64,000 nucleotides of DNA from Atkinsonella hypoxylon. Lineage: Eukaryota > Ascomycota > Sordariomycetes > Hypocreales > Clavicipitaceae. A program made the position numbers and the translations under genes. The stretch is taken from positions 62,001-126,000 of the forward strand of contig JFHB01000013.1 of assembly GCA_000729835.1 (NCBI GenBank). The letters are read 5' to 3'. Of the stretch, positions 20,192 to 32,181 are shown piece after piece. Each line of letters starts with the position of its first letter. Positions within the stretch are counted from its first letter, which is position 1. The notes beneath the pieces were generated by a model, which saw only the letters and a list, made by a program, of their open reading frames with translations, had not been told where the DNA came from and searched no databases.

Positions 20192-21571
20192 GTTTGACTT
20201 GCGAGGGACGTCTGCGACACGGGGTTCGCTCGTCAACCAAGGCCAGGTCTTTGCGTCTTTTGGGAGACTTTATTGAGTGCCTAAGGAATACTAGCATTCG
20301 GGTTTCAAAACGAATAAATACATAAATACATAAGCCCTAACCATGACTTCAATTTCAGCTGTGAGCATTGAGACATGGTATATATGAGTGTGTTGAAGAT
20401 GCCATCTCCGAAATGTACTCACTCTTCTAGAAGCGCCATCTTCCTCCACTACTGATCAGAGTCACCAGACGCCTATATTTCCAGGCAGCTCGTTGGGTAA
20501 TGCGAAGAGGGTAGTACGATATGATCGGGTTATTTTTGAAGCAGATTACTTGCGGTGACCAGGATTCGTTCATTCTGATCGACTTGATAAGGCCTAGCTT
20601 GGTCGAGTGCATGGTCGGTCTGGTAGCATCTGCTCCACGCTAAGTGGCTGATGCCATGCTGAAAGACCACTGATCCAGGTCATATAAGACGTCCATCGCG
20701 TCGGTGATTGATTGTAACGAGCGAACGGGCAAGGGCAAGAGAGAGCTTGCCGGTCTCTGCACACTCGTCTGGTGGGAATGTGGAGAAATGATGAGTGATG
20801 AAGTCAATTTATTGTTATTCAGGTAAGGCAGGTGCAATGGGGGCAGAAGATAATGAGTTAGACAAGCAAGTGGGGCCCCGTACTGTTGAAACCCCCACCC
20901 GGGATTTGACTCGGCCTAGCATCAGTAAGTTAGTTAACTAACTAACAACGTTACCACTCAAGTGGATCTGGATCTGGTTTGGTTTGCTCAAAGTCAAAGT
21001 CCAAGTCCCCTTGAAATGTAAAACTAAAAGACAACACAACTGGTGCAAGTCCCTCGTCGATTTGATCGGCTGGGTCGAGCTTCAGACATGGAAAATTACG
21101 GAAATCACACCCTGTCCTATCAACACTAGCACTAGCGGCTTCAACACCAGCAGCTTCAACATCAGCAGCCTCACTCACTACCAGAAAGCATCGATCGGTA
21201 ATACTAGCTAGCATCGACCGGCAAGATCGGCATCAATATTAAAAAGATTAGGAAGATCGGTAATGTAGCCCCACACGCACGAATTCCTATTGCCTCAGCC
21301 CTACGGAGTACACACACTAATTCAAAGCCCTTCGTTATGGCGTCACCTATATACCAATCTAGAAGCTTTTGTTCCTAAGCCCCAGTTACACTAACTACTT
21401 ATTAAACATAGTAGATATTAGCTAGCCCCCTTTACCTTTCATCTTGCTCCTAAATGTAGATAAGATAGAGGATTCCCCCCAACTTGGACAGCTAGCTTGT
21501 TTTACCATCATCATCATTCACTAACACGCCCCTTCAATCTGTATGCCTGATTTCAACCAGTTATCTTGAAC
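20192..21571. other. Intergenic region, partly AT-rich
   Basis: The first 150 bp are the 3' flank of the cystine-knot gene. From about 21230 to 21500 the sequence is AT-rich, with many TTA, TAG and CTAG motifs and no open frame, resembling an old mutated repeat. No gene is supported. Confidence 0.4.
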
Positions 21572-22110
21572 ATGTCCTCCAGCGTCCTTCGATGCCCAAC
21601 CGCCAGCAGCGCAATGCCAGACAAACTTTCGGATGACAGCCACCCAGTCCCAAACAACAAACAAAGCCATAGAGAGCACGCCGAGGATCTCAGCATCTTG
21701 GGCTGGCTGTCCGCTCTTGCGCAAGCAACTTGGATCAGTGAGTACCTCGCACTGGCCCGCGTTATTGGTCTTTTCGGTATTGCTCACATACTCTATTCAA
21801 AGCATCCATGCTTGTGGGCAAGGCAATCAAGGGCATCCTGCCACGGTACAGAACCAATGGCACCTCATTCAACGAGTATATCACCATTCACGGGCTGCGC
21901 GACCTATTTCAATTGAAACCTGTCACGCTCCAGAATCTTTTCCCTTCAACTGCCAAGTTGTGTGAGGGATTTGCACGCAAACATGCGATTCCGCACCTCG
22001 TGATTGAGTTGAACAACGGAACAGTTGCCCACCGACTGGGACCCAGGAGGCCAACCTTTTTGAATTGCTGGCTGGAAACTCGACGGAACGTATGGAAGCG
22101 ACCGCTGTAA
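21572..22110 (+). CDS. Orphan two-exon hypothetical protein
   Basis: Exons 21572-21737 and 21803-22110, with a 65-nt intron (GTGAGT donor, TTCAAAG acceptor), give 157 residues. The first exon is Ser-rich, then DLSILGWLSALAQATW. The second encodes a compact, protein-like segment: LVGKAIKGILPRYRTNG, HGLRDLFQLKPVTLQNLFPS, and HAIPHLVIELNNGTVAHRLG. The composition and in-phase splicing argue that it is or was coding. I see no signal peptide or membrane segment and do not recognise a family. It may be a small intact gene or the remnant of a longer one, since it sits at the edge of a gene-poor, repeat-like interval. Confidence 0.5.
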
Positions 22111-23489
22111 AGCAAGTCTATTTCTTCGATAATCACAGCCCAGCCCAATCAGTGGCCTGGGAACATGCAAACCGCTAAATTGGTTTCATGGAAGTTTGAA
22201 AAGTTTTGTTCTTTCTAGTCCGTTGAGGCCAGGACGAGTCCAGTCGCGGTAGAGCCCTTCCTGTAACCTGTTCCATATTAGCAATTGCTGTTGGCAGAAG
22301 ATGGATCTGACAAGTGAGGGCTGTCCACGTCGGTCATAACAGCAGCCTGGTGTGGAGTGTGCCGTCGTACTGATTACGGTCAGTAGTTGGAACAAATAGA
22401 CTTTTTGGGACAATGTTCAGAATGGCAAGGACGCCATCAGACGTGAGGGCATTCAGAGCAAAACGCGAGAGTTCCCCAAGGCCCTATGCTCAGAAATCCC
22501 AAGATAACAGTCGATTTCCGACCAAGATGCGACGAGCCAGTAGCTAACTAACTAGAGCGTTGCTCCGAGATGGATATTTCTAGATTCTTGGATCTTGGAT
22601 TGTTTCAAGATTTGTCTCTAGGCATGCCATCGGGATTTCCGGAAGCCGCGTCACTACCTATGGCCTACGGACCTGCATTGTTCTACATAGTTTCCACATT
22701 GTTTCCAATAATACCACGGGTGGTACCACGGCATATGCGACGTATTCGGCATGTCAGCCGATACAACCGTGACCGCGGTCGGCTGGTAGTTGAGTGCATT
22801 AGCAACCATCGAAGCTGCCTCCTTGGTGCAGCAACCCCCACCCATGTCAGCACTCCGACTCAAGACATGGTATCGAGCAGAATGTGCCTGCTACTTGGAC
22901 GACTTGATTGGGCAACCACCCTAGCCCGTGCGAAAAGTAGCCTTATGGGCACGTAAGAAATAGATTAGACCGGGAGAAGACAAGTGTGTCAGGGCGATCA
23001 CGCGACCTTATTGGTTATGCATACTGTCTTGGTAGTTTACCGGCATGGAAGCATATCGACGTGTTCGCAAAAGACCGGTTGGCTTGTACACGACAAGGGA
23101 TCGCTTCGTGTCTTTTGCACATGGCCGTCGGATACAGAAGGCGGTTGACGAATGGGCAGAGGGAAGGGTTGGAGCGCGATGGAAAAGATTGCTCTGGTTG
23201 CTTCGAGAAGATGGTTAGGAGATGCCATATTAGGGAATGACGGGGCATTCATTCGGAGGACCATGTTTAAGGATACCGGTGGCGTCATTCTTCTCTACCA
23301 CAGTGAGCTAGCGTGGATGGCGTGAAGGTGGCAATTATGCAGCCATGATGGTTCATTGTGTTTGGCGCTACGGAATACGGGTCCAAGCATGTATTAACTA
23401 TAACACGGGCGTCACCACAAGATTATATCGCGAAGGATACTTGATTAAAGTTCATGGCCATGTACACTACACCCTGAATGTCTTACAGA

Positions 23490-23519
23490 AATAAAATAAA
23501 TAAATAAATAAATAAATAC
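23490..23519. repeat. AATA microsatellite
   Basis: About six consecutive AAAT/AATA units form a simple repeat. No function is suggested. Confidence 0.85.
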
Positions 23520-24770
23520 ATGAACGGACTGAATCGGCGCTTTGTGACGAATCACGATTGGCGAAAGGACACTACGGACTATGATGTAACTTTGCGGCTG
23601 GCTCTATTCCGTAGCTAGTTAGTTATTAATGGAAAAAGTAGAGAAGAGAGCGTTGCTTGGCTTTCTTCCATGTGATGGAGTAGAGTACTGATCACTAAAC
23701 GTCTACGGCCTCTTAAAAGAGCAACCGGAGGCTAAAAGCAAGCATGAAATACGCAGACTTAGGGGCTGCTGACCAGTGAGGAGCTTTATCAATCAGGGCG
23801 GCAACGCCGTTATATTATTTATAACTTATAACCCTGAGAGAGGCTTGCCCCTATTCTACGTTGGGCTTAAGCTCGCGCTAGGTGTGTGCATAGGTACGGA
23901 ATAGTTGTTTGGGGATATAATTAACTAATGACGGCCCTTGGTTTCAAGCCGCTCACCCCCTGCATCAAACCGGGCAGTGCCATTAATTAGCCTTGACTTG
24001 CAACAACGTTCCTCCCATGCCGTCCCATGCACCAAGCTTCGTACCGGATGACGAACCAAGGCAAAAACTTCAACGACACAGATGTGGAAAAGGTGAATAG
24101 ACTTGCGTAGACTTTATCTATGCGCAATATTCAAAGGACAGTATCAACCTTCCATCATCATCCCGCCACAGCGACATGACGAGGTATTTGTTGGTCATAT
24201 ACGGAATAGCGCGGAAGCAGAAGCAGTCCGGACTCGCCGAATTGCTGAAACGAACCCCTGATGGGACCGTCCTTCTGGCAATCTGCCTATGGATACCGCA
24301 GAAGCCTTACTCATGTTGTCGACCAGGTCTGTTCTGTGTGTGGTGTGGTAATTTCGGGTATCGCGTTAGTTAAGCGTCGATTCTTCACGGGGCCAGAATA
24401 CATACAATGACATCTCATTGGTTGTGATAGGAGTACACAGAGGTACATAGCACGTCGCACAGCCCCACTGTGACCCTGGCCGATCCCGCGCGCACGAGCC
24501 TGGGAGAATGCCTGGACTGGAAACTGTTAAGCTTAACTTATCCGGCCTAGGTAGGTTCATGCATGGACCGAGGATGCAGCATCACAGCATAACGCCACAT
24601 TGACATTGACCCGCATCGTGGTCAGGTGCAGGTAAGTCACGGAGTACATCCCTTAGAGTGCGCGACGGCGCCAGCGCCAACGAGGTCACGGGAACACACA
24701 CCCCTCTTTATACAGCTGGCAGGTTCCCCTCTATTCCGTAACCAACCGTTGCAATTAGCCAGTTAAGTGG

Positions 24771-25035
24771 GTCTATGCGCTAAATTCATTTGTAAAATAA
24801 CGAGAGAAAAGAGGCAATAATGTAGAATTTAGTTGAAGCTAATTACAACATTTTAATACAGTAGCGAAATTAGTAAAGTAAGGTTCTATACAAATAGTAC
24901 TAAATTAACTAGAAATAGAAAAACCCTCGTTAATGTAAACTTTTTGACGTTATATATATATATATATAACTTATGTAAATTTTACGCCTCTTTTTACAAC
25001 AGCTTATAAGCTTCTATAGCAGCAACTTGCTATTA
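24771..25035. repeat. AT-rich island, possible RIP-mutated repeat relic
   Basis: About 265 bp of strongly AT-biased sequence, clearly distinct from its flanks, has many TpA steps and a TA run at 24952-24968 and no open frame. In filamentous ascomycetes such islands often derive from transposons degraded by repeat-induced point mutation. No terminal repeats or transposase similarity remain visible, so the origin is inference. Confidence 0.45.
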
Positions 25036-26506
25036 TGTTGGATATGGCTTGCAACCAAGTGGTCCGCAGTTTAATCGTGGCTCCATGCGAGAGGGCCGTG
25101 AGCCAGGAGGGGACATCAAGAGAATTACGCTATCCCTTTCACGGCGCTCAGGTGTCGCCTCGTTCTTCGTATGTAAGGGGTTCTAGCCCAGCATTCGGCA
25201 CGGGTATCCGACAAGGGAGGTGTTCCAGTCATCAAAACAGCATACTTGAAACGGTTGCAGCTAGATTGGATTCCCTTGTAGAATTGCAGAGGCTCGACTT
25301 TTTGAAGTCGTGTTAACACGACAGAAAAGGGATTGCAAACCAGAATGATAGCCAATCACATGGAAGATCACGATGGGTAACCACCTAGGTACTTGAGATG
25401 CTCATAGAACCTCCACTGTGATGAAAGTCATCAACCCTCAGCCCCGCTATCATGTCAGGTACACCAATCAGACAGACAGACATGCCATTGCAGATCAAGA
25501 TGGGAGGCTCAAAGCTTCATTGTTACTGTTACATACCGAGTGCAGTATTCCGTAATAGTCTTCTTATTAGCAGACAGATTGATTGGAAGCTCGACGGCCA
25601 TTCCAGACACGAGATAAATGGACGTTGCTCTTTTTGTCTGGCCCCTGACAGGCGCAAACTACGGCTTTTTGTGTTGTACGCACCATAAGTAGGTACGCTC
25701 AACCCTGACCTCCAGAGACTAGCGAACGCTGAATACGGAATAGGACCAGCAGAATCGGCAATCGCTAGTTACGGGTCATCATGGTTTTCCAGTTGCCTCG
25801 AGGTCACGGCCTGGATTTCCTGCTCACAGAGGGAGTCTCTGACGTTGGGGGAAAAACGGACAGCATTTGTCTGCGGCGATCCGGGCGTGCCGAACGACGC
25901 AATTTAAAGACTCAGTCTTTGCAATAGTTAGCATCCACCAAATTGCAAAACGTGATGCAATTACACCCCAGTCAGGCCAGGCCGTTCGTCCAGCGGTCCT
26001 GTAATGTGACGGCGCAAAAAGACCAGGGAGGCAACACGATCTGGCTTGGTCTCGACCCGCAACACATGATGGGGACGCAGTCAATAAGGTTCTTAGCTGT
26101 CGGAAAATCTCATTTCATCCAGGATGCGCAGCATGGGGGAAGCGGAGGGGGGGGGGGCCTTTGACCTCAAACAGCACCCGGTCTTGGACAAAAAGCTTTA
26201 ATTCTGGTTACTTGCATGGTCCCCCTTTCGCAGGACCGGGGGCATATATTAGGCAGAATTCGGTGAGGCGCGGCCATGCCGGCACTTGACTCAGAGGCCA
26301 GACAAGCTGTTCTTTGCTCCGGCCACGCCAGCATCGCCTGCGTCGGCAACCCGGCCGGGAAGACAGACCGTTGGGCAGCATGGGGTCCAAAAGCTTAACT
26401 AGCTCGTGGAGATTTGCGGTGTGGTACCGCGTTTTGGGGGTGAAGGGGGGGGGGATGGCATGGGATGGGATGCATACATCGTGGGAGGCTACCTGTGAGC
26501 CGTATG

Positions 26507-26514
26507 TATATATA
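26507..26514 (+). promoter_or_regulatory. TATA box of the chitinase gene
   Basis: TATATATA lies about 128 bp upstream of the ATG at 26642, a usual distance for fungal secreted-enzyme genes. G-runs upstream (about 26437-26452) could include CreA-type GGGG sites, but this is not demonstrated. Confidence 0.5.
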
Positions 26515-26641
26515 GGGACTTGATGAAGCCTCTCGTTGTCTTTGGCACACAACATACTCTGTCTGTACAGTCATTCATTTCCTTCTATTTCCATACAGTG
26601 CCTTAGGTCATCGTTCTTTTGTTAGAAGCATTCTGTACAGA

Positions 26642-28127
26642 ATGCAACTCCTCTCGTCTCTCGCCTGGCTTGCCGCTGGGGCTTCCGCCCTCAGCCTGGC
26701 TGAGCTTCCCAATGCGGCACTTGACGCTGCACAAGACGTTGCGCAAGACGCGACGAAGGACATGGTGCCTGATGTTGGAAAGATTGGAGTCGTCACTAAT
26801 GGTGGCAAACAGGGTATCAAGACTGTTGCTTACTTCGGCAACTGGGTGAGCAGCCAACATGGAAAACACGGTTGATCTATTTGCTAATGTAGTCGACAGG
26901 ACATCTACGCCCTCAAGTTCATGGTTACCGATATCCCGTACGAAAAGCTCACTCACGTTCAATATGCTTTCGCCAATATTAACAACAAGACTGGTGAAGT
27001 GTATGCTTTTGACCATGAACATTGTACCATCTCTACAACATACAATGCTGACCCAAGTGAACAGGATCCTGAGTGACGAGTCGGCCGATCTCACGTACGC
27101 CTACCCTGGTGACAACACCAAGGCGCCCGGCAAGAACTTATACGGCAACCTGAAGCAGCTCTATATTCTGAAGAAGAAGAACCGCAACCTCAAGACATCT
27201 CTGTCCATCGGTGGTTGGTCGTACCGCGAGAACTTCCCACCCATGCTGGCCAAGCCTGAGTACCGCCAGAAGTTCGCCGAGTCGGCTGTCAAGCTGGTTG
27301 GTGACCTCGGCTTCGACGGTCTCGACGTCGATTACGAGTACGTCACCCGCAAGGAGGCCGCGCAGTTCGTCGACCTGCTGAAGCGCACGCGCTCGGAGCT
27401 CAACACACTCCAGAAGAAGACCAAAGCCAAGTCTCCCTTCCTACTGTCCATGGCTTCTCCCGCTGGCCCGGAGCACTATAAGGTCCTTCCCTTCCAGGAG
27501 ATTACCCCTTACCTCGACTTCTACAACTTCATGGGCGTTGATTACATGACCGCCACCTCTGCCAACTACAGCGGCTACCATTCCAACCTGTATAAGGACA
27601 AGAAGAACCCCCGCGCCACCGAGTACAACACTGACGACGCCCTCAAGTACTACATCAAAGAGGGCAAGGTTCCTGCCAGCAAGATTGTTCTCCAGAACCC
27701 TCTCTACGGAAGAGCCTTCAACGTTACTTGCGGCATTGGCAAGAAGTTTGAGAATGCCGGTGACATTGGTAGTTTCGGCCAGAACGGTACCTGGTACTAC
27801 AGGGAATTGCCTGTTCCCGGAATGAATGCCATTGAGGTCAATGACCCGGCTGTCGGTGGTAGCTACAGCTTCGATTCCAAGAAGGAGTATCTCATTGCCT
27901 ACGACACCCCCGAGGTTGCCAAGTGGAAGGTCAAGTACGTCCAGGACCTCGGATTGGCCGGAACTGCCTGGTGGGAGGTTGGCCAGGACCGCAACGATTC
28001 CCGCAGCCTCATCACCATCACTTATAATGCCTACGGTGGCAGTAAGGCTCTTGAAAAGAGGGAGAACAACCTGCAATACCCTACTAGCCCTTACGAGAAC
28101 TTGCGCAATGGGATGCCTAACAACTAA
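26642..28127 (+). CDS. Secreted GH18 endochitinase (Chi42-like)
   Basis: Three exons (26642-26845, 26900-27000, 27065-28127) give 455 residues. A signal peptide covers about residues 1-17, followed by an Ala/Asp-rich pro-like stretch. The GH18 barrel starts at KTVAYFGNW/DIYALKF, the junction of intron 1. The substrate-binding SIGGW motif is present. The catalytic DGxDxDxE signature appears as DGLDVDYE at residues 186-193, with Glu193 the proton donor. Later conserved blocks include MASPAGP, FYNFMGVDYMT, YGRAF and GTAWWEVGQD. The tail LQYPTSPYENLRNGM matches the characteristic ending of fungal 42-kDa endochitinases. No chitin-binding module is attached. It hydrolyses internal bonds of chitin outside the cell; roles in wall remodelling, mycoparasitism or insect cuticle attack depend on the organism. 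Confidence 0.93.
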
Positions 28128-29547
28128 AGGGAGTTGCAGACGCCCGGGGGAAGGGGGGGGGGGCTTGGTGGTAATAGGCCAGAGATGCATTTCGCAGTGC
28201 CATTATTTCTTTTGCCAATTTCCCTGCGAAGTATTGCTTTGACGATGTGAAATTTCTATATTCGATTTTTTTTCCCCGCAGAATCTCATTCTACGTATTT
28301 TCAGAAAGTGTCGCGTGTGCATTTGTGTTTGTGAGATTTTATATCTCTTAATCAAGAGACCATAGATATTTGGCTGTATCCCGTGTTTTTTTATCATTGT
28401 ATGGCAGAAACGCAGAGCTGTTCCACGATCCCTTGATTGCGCAACTAAACTAGATCAAGGAGCCCTGGGCTTTTTATTTTCTTTCGAAAGATCTCAGGCT
28501 AGAGGGGGGGAGGACTTTGAAGCTCCGGTTCGATCAGGGTCGATGGGGAAAATGTTTTGTCCTAGGCCTCGAAACAAGATGGATTGAATCGAGGAAATGT
28601 GAGCTACGATGAATGTAACATGCTAAGCTTGGTGTTGTAGTATAGAAAAAGTAGAGCATAAACATGGTCCGTCAAGTGGGTGAATATGGTGTCGTGCAAG
28701 GAATGCTACATCGTGCTTTGCCTATAGTATTTGTGTGTGAAAAAGCAGCGGCATACAAGGGAGTCAATGGAGGTTGCGCTTGATTGACCAAGAGCTCGAT
28801 GAGGTTGCGATCGATGGTGATGGTGGTTGGGATCCCGAGTAAGATTGGCGCAGTTATTACTGGTGGAAGATCTAAGGAAGGACCTTGGCATGAGGGGCTG
28901 CGGAGGGACTTGTTGTAAAACATGTCTGGCGTCAGACGTGCGACTGCGTGATTCTATTTCCAGACGAGTTCAAGGGAGCTCGGCTTGAGCTCAAATCATG
29001 CAGTGAGTGAGTGCACTGCAAAGCGTCAGACAAACAGGCAGAGAAGGCTCTCGCTTCGCTTCGTCTCTGAGATGGCCTATGAACGGAGCAGGCATCATCC
29101 TTGGCCCCATTGCAACCAGTCTCCATCTCATGTTCCTTGTTCCCCCCTCGTATCCATCACCAGCTCAACTTTCCTCCTTCACAGAACCATCATCGCCTCG
29201 CCACAGCCTCGCCCCGTCTTTCCAACGCGGCTCTACCCGGAGCTCCATCAGCTCAAAACAGCTACGAGCCACCAAAAACCCATTTCGGTCGACAATGATT
29301 CATGGCGGTTAGGCTACGTAATCCGACTTCCACCAGCGGCGCTTCCCAGTTGCACTCTTTCCTCCTTTCCTCCATGAGCGCCCCCCGAGGTGCTCCAAGG
29401 CCAGGCCAGCTCTCACATCCGGTCAGCTTCGTCTTTCCTACTCCGCTACTGCCCGCTGAGCAGACTTGACCCCGAGGCCACGGCACGGCACGGCACGGCA
29501 CGCTGTCAGGAAAACTGATCCCCATCGTCGCGACGGCATCGCCCGCA
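28128..29547. other. Intergenic region downstream of the chitinase
   Basis: About 1.4 kb with no supported gene. It includes G-runs just after the chitinase stop and a CGGCA pentamer repeat (about 29478-29501) shortly before the next start codon. The remaining short frames appear accidental. Confidence 0.45.
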
Positions 29548-30611
29548 ATGGGCAGCCTAGATTCCGTCGGGACCCTGCTGGCTGACATTGCAAACCTCAT
29601 CGTTGATGGTCTTCGCATCTTTAGCATCGCCGATAAGCGTCACTGGGGACCCGACGAGCACGAGCAGGTCCGCGCGCTTGAGGACACTTTGAACCAAGCA
29701 AAGAAGGATTTCCAGGACCTGTGTCCGCTGGTGAACGGGCAAGCTCAGTACGAGCATGATCGGAAATGTAGGGCCATTCCCTTGCCCCAGAGCGTTCTCG
29801 ACACCGGGGCAGCAAACGATGGGTACTAACACGCTTTCCAGACGAGACCATTGCTGAGCTACGACTTCTCCAGAGGGAGTTTGTCGCCCACATCCAGCTG
29901 CTCAAAGACTGGAACCGATCCGGAGGCCCCATCAATCCCGTGTGGGTGCGCGAGACCCATTCCCTCCAGCGAGACCTACATCGTGCGCAATGCCGAGCCG
30001 CAGGGCGCATCTTCGCCTCGCTGCACGAGTCATCCCAGCGCTGTCTGGGCGCCTTCCTCGCCCGCCGCGCGCAGAGGGCCATTGCCGCCAGGCCAGCTCA
30101 CAGCTTGACGGAGAGCGAGATCGAGAAGAGGCAGCTGGAAGAGTTCGCGGCGTGCACGCAGGTTGGCTCGTTCGACCGGTTCGACGACGACGCCGCCTTC
30201 ATCTGCGACTTTTGCGACGGCCACTTGATCTGGGAAGACCTGGAGAACATCCCGACTGCGCGAACGCCGCCGTACCGGCCGACCGGCCAGGTCGTTGACC
30301 CCCATTGGCACGCGACGGGGACGACGTGCTCGGGGCCGGAGGAGAAGCACGTCATATTCGCGCCCGTCGTCATCGCCAACCATGTGCGATTGTCCTATGG
30401 TGACTGGCAGGCTGGGCTGATCTGTCCGTATTGCGAAGAGGGCTCCCAGCTGCCGCAGGACAAGGACGACGAAGAAGCGCTGTATCGACCGGACGATGAG
30501 TTCGACAATGTCGCGGAGCTGCAGAAGCATCTGGAATGGCAGCACCCGGGCAATCTGCCCATTGCGCCTTCAGCAGTGTTGCCGGCCAGCAACAAGTGCC
30601 TCGTTATGTAG
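29548..30611 (+). CDS. Unnamed protein with paired Cys/His motifs
   Basis: Two exons, 29548-29767 and 29842-30611, give 329 residues. The intron has a textbook TACTAAC branch point at 29824. The N-terminal part is helical (SLDSVGTLLADIANLIVDGL; later LRLLQREFVAHIQLLKDWN). A basic, Arg/Ala-rich helix follows (FLARRAQRAIAARPA). The C-terminal half has a CDFC pair, a His/Cys stretch ending TGTTC, an ICPYC pair and an LQKHLEWQH segment, together suggesting one or two zinc-binding sites. I do not recognise a named family. It converges on SEC22 with about 325 bp between the stop codons. A role in nucleic-acid or protein binding is possible but not shown. Confidence 0.68.
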
Positions 30612-30935
30612 AGGCAAGGGCTTGGTTTTTTTTTTTTTTTTTCCGAGGCAAAAGAGTGCAGGCGCTTAGGGTTTGTTTTAATGTTTAATTTTTTTTTTCT
30701 TTTTTTTCTGGGAAGACGACTGAAGTAGTTCAGTGCCAATCAGGCATTCAGATACCAAGAGTTATGATTTCACGATGTGAGCATCATCGGTGTTTTTTTT
30801 TTTTTTTCCTTGTATTACATATTCAGAGGTATCATACATAGACTTAATGACATGCGCCGTCACGACCATCTCGGCGTATGCTAGCAATGCCCAAAAAGTC
30901 TCCCCCCCTTTTCTCCAGACATCGTCTCATAAAGC
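30612..30935. other. Convergent 3' region with poly(T) tracts
   Basis: Several poly(T) runs (about 30626-30642, 30690-30707, 30795-30808) lie between two facing stop codons. They fit AT-rich UTR or polyadenylation sequence. No gene is visible. Confidence 0.5.
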
Positions 30936-31696
30936 CTAAAAAAAACGCAAGTAGACAAAAAGCAACATGAAGAACCCCAGCGCCGCAAACGGCCCATACT
31001 GCTTCAGCAACAGCTCCCAGTTGATCCTCACCGCCGCCCTCCGATACTTCTTACTATCATCCCTCAGCCGACTACTAATCTCGCCCATCTTCTCCAGACT
31101 ATCGCCCCGATACAGCAGATCCTCAATGTTCTTCGTCATAACCTTGGTCACATCCTTGAGCTCGTCATTCAGCTTATCCAGGTTCTGCGCCGCCCGCGCA
31201 TCCGCATACGTCGTCCTCGTCTTGGCGATGAAGTTGTCAAAGTCCATGAAGGCGTACGGTCGCAGGCTGGCCGAGTGCACGCTGGCAGCCGGGTGCGTGG
31301 TGAGGAACTCGCGCGCCAGGTCGCTCAGGTACGTGAAGGCCAGCTTGCGCGGGTACGAGGCGTCGCAGATGGTGACGAAGATGACGTCCGTATCGATCAG
31401 GTAGTGCAGCGTGTACGGGCCGGACTGGATCGAGGCTTGTGGCTCCGACGTCCGGGTGAGCTTGCGGAGGACTTGGCGCGCTTGTTGCTTGATTTGCTTG
31501 AGGGAGGTGTCGCTGGGGAGGGTGTCGTCTACGGAGGCGCAGAGCATGAGGCCTGTCGTCGGGGTTTTAGTGCGGGATTTTTTTTTTTTTTTTTTTACTT
31601 CTTTTTTTCTTTCGAGGAAGGGGGTAGGTAGGTTTGTGCTTGGAGAGGAAAATATGTGTTACCGTCGAGCCTGCATATTTGGGTTTCGCGAATCAT
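30936..31696 (-). CDS. sec22: Vesicle-trafficking R-SNARE Sec22
   Basis: A tiny first exon (31696-31663, 11 codons plus one base) is joined across a 110-nt intron to 31552-30936, giving 216 residues, the usual Sec22 length. Exon 1 supplies MIRETQICRLDG, which matches the conserved start of the longin domain; the ATG inside exon 2 would remove it. The longin domain runs to about residue 120 (LMLCASVDD, PYTLHYLID, REFLTTHP, PYAFMDFDNFI). The SNARE coiled coil spans about 128-188 with the central Arg in LLYRGDSLEKM. A C-terminal anchor (FAALGFFMLLFVYLRFF) closes the protein. Sec22 works in ER-Golgi transport in both directions. The long poly(A) tract near the intron's 3' end is unusual but is compatible with splicing. 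Confidence 0.94.
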
Positions 31697-32181
31697 GGTG
31701 TGTTGTCCTTTTCTTTTTTCTTTTTTTTTTTTCTCGGTTTCTTGGAAGGGTGGCGGAGGTGAGCAATTCGGTGGTTCTTGAAGGGGGAGGGGGATGGGGG
31801 TCCTTTTATCTTTCTTTCTGGCCTTCTTTCTTTCTTTCCTTCTCTTCTGTTTTTCTTCCGGGTTGGATGTTGAATGCTGGTGCTGAGGAGGCGGATGCGT
31901 GTCCGTTAGGATGATGATGTCGGAGTTGAAGGAGGTGCTCTGGTTGGGCCAATCAGAGGTCGTGCCGACGTATTGAGATTGAGCCACAGTTGTGGTATCT
32001 TGCATGCATTTATCCCGGGTTCGGGCGAACGTTACTTTGCACTAAAGAAAAATAAAGAAAAGAAAAAAAAGGGGGGGCAAGGTGTATGTTGTGAGATTAG
32101 GACGACAAAACAGTCGTTATCACCACATAATCATGTATCGAAGGTCTGGAAGATGTCTGCACGATATCAACACGTGTTTTC
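31697..32181. other. Promoter of sec22 and 3' flank of elp5
   Basis: This 485-bp stretch has several TTTTC/CTTTC tracts (31710-31730, 31805-31860) likely in the sec22 promoter or leader. No gene is supported. Confidence 0.45.

Larger units (their letters stand above)
22111..26641. other. 4.5-kb gene-poor interval
   Basis: No gene is supported. Short frames, including a 128-codon plus frame at 22570-22956 and its antisense partner at 22654-22863, lack homology. The interval contains an AAATA/AATA microsatellite (23490-23519) and a strongly AT-rich island (24771-25035). It ends with G-rich runs near 26145 and 26440 in the chitinase promoter. Frequent CTAACTAAC/GTTAGTTAG and CGGAATAC motifs look like dispersed repeat remnants. 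Confidence 0.45.

Noticed and set aside
19704..20297. Long frames in other phases over the cystine-knot gene
   Set aside because: An 84-bp repeat keeps every frame open together; only the plus frame from 19763 has a signal peptide and ordered Cys spacing.
28500..28560. Possible tRNA T-arm motif (GGTTCGATC)
   Set aside because: No matching acceptor, D or anticodon stems could be folded around it. No tRNA gene was found anywhere in the window by eye.
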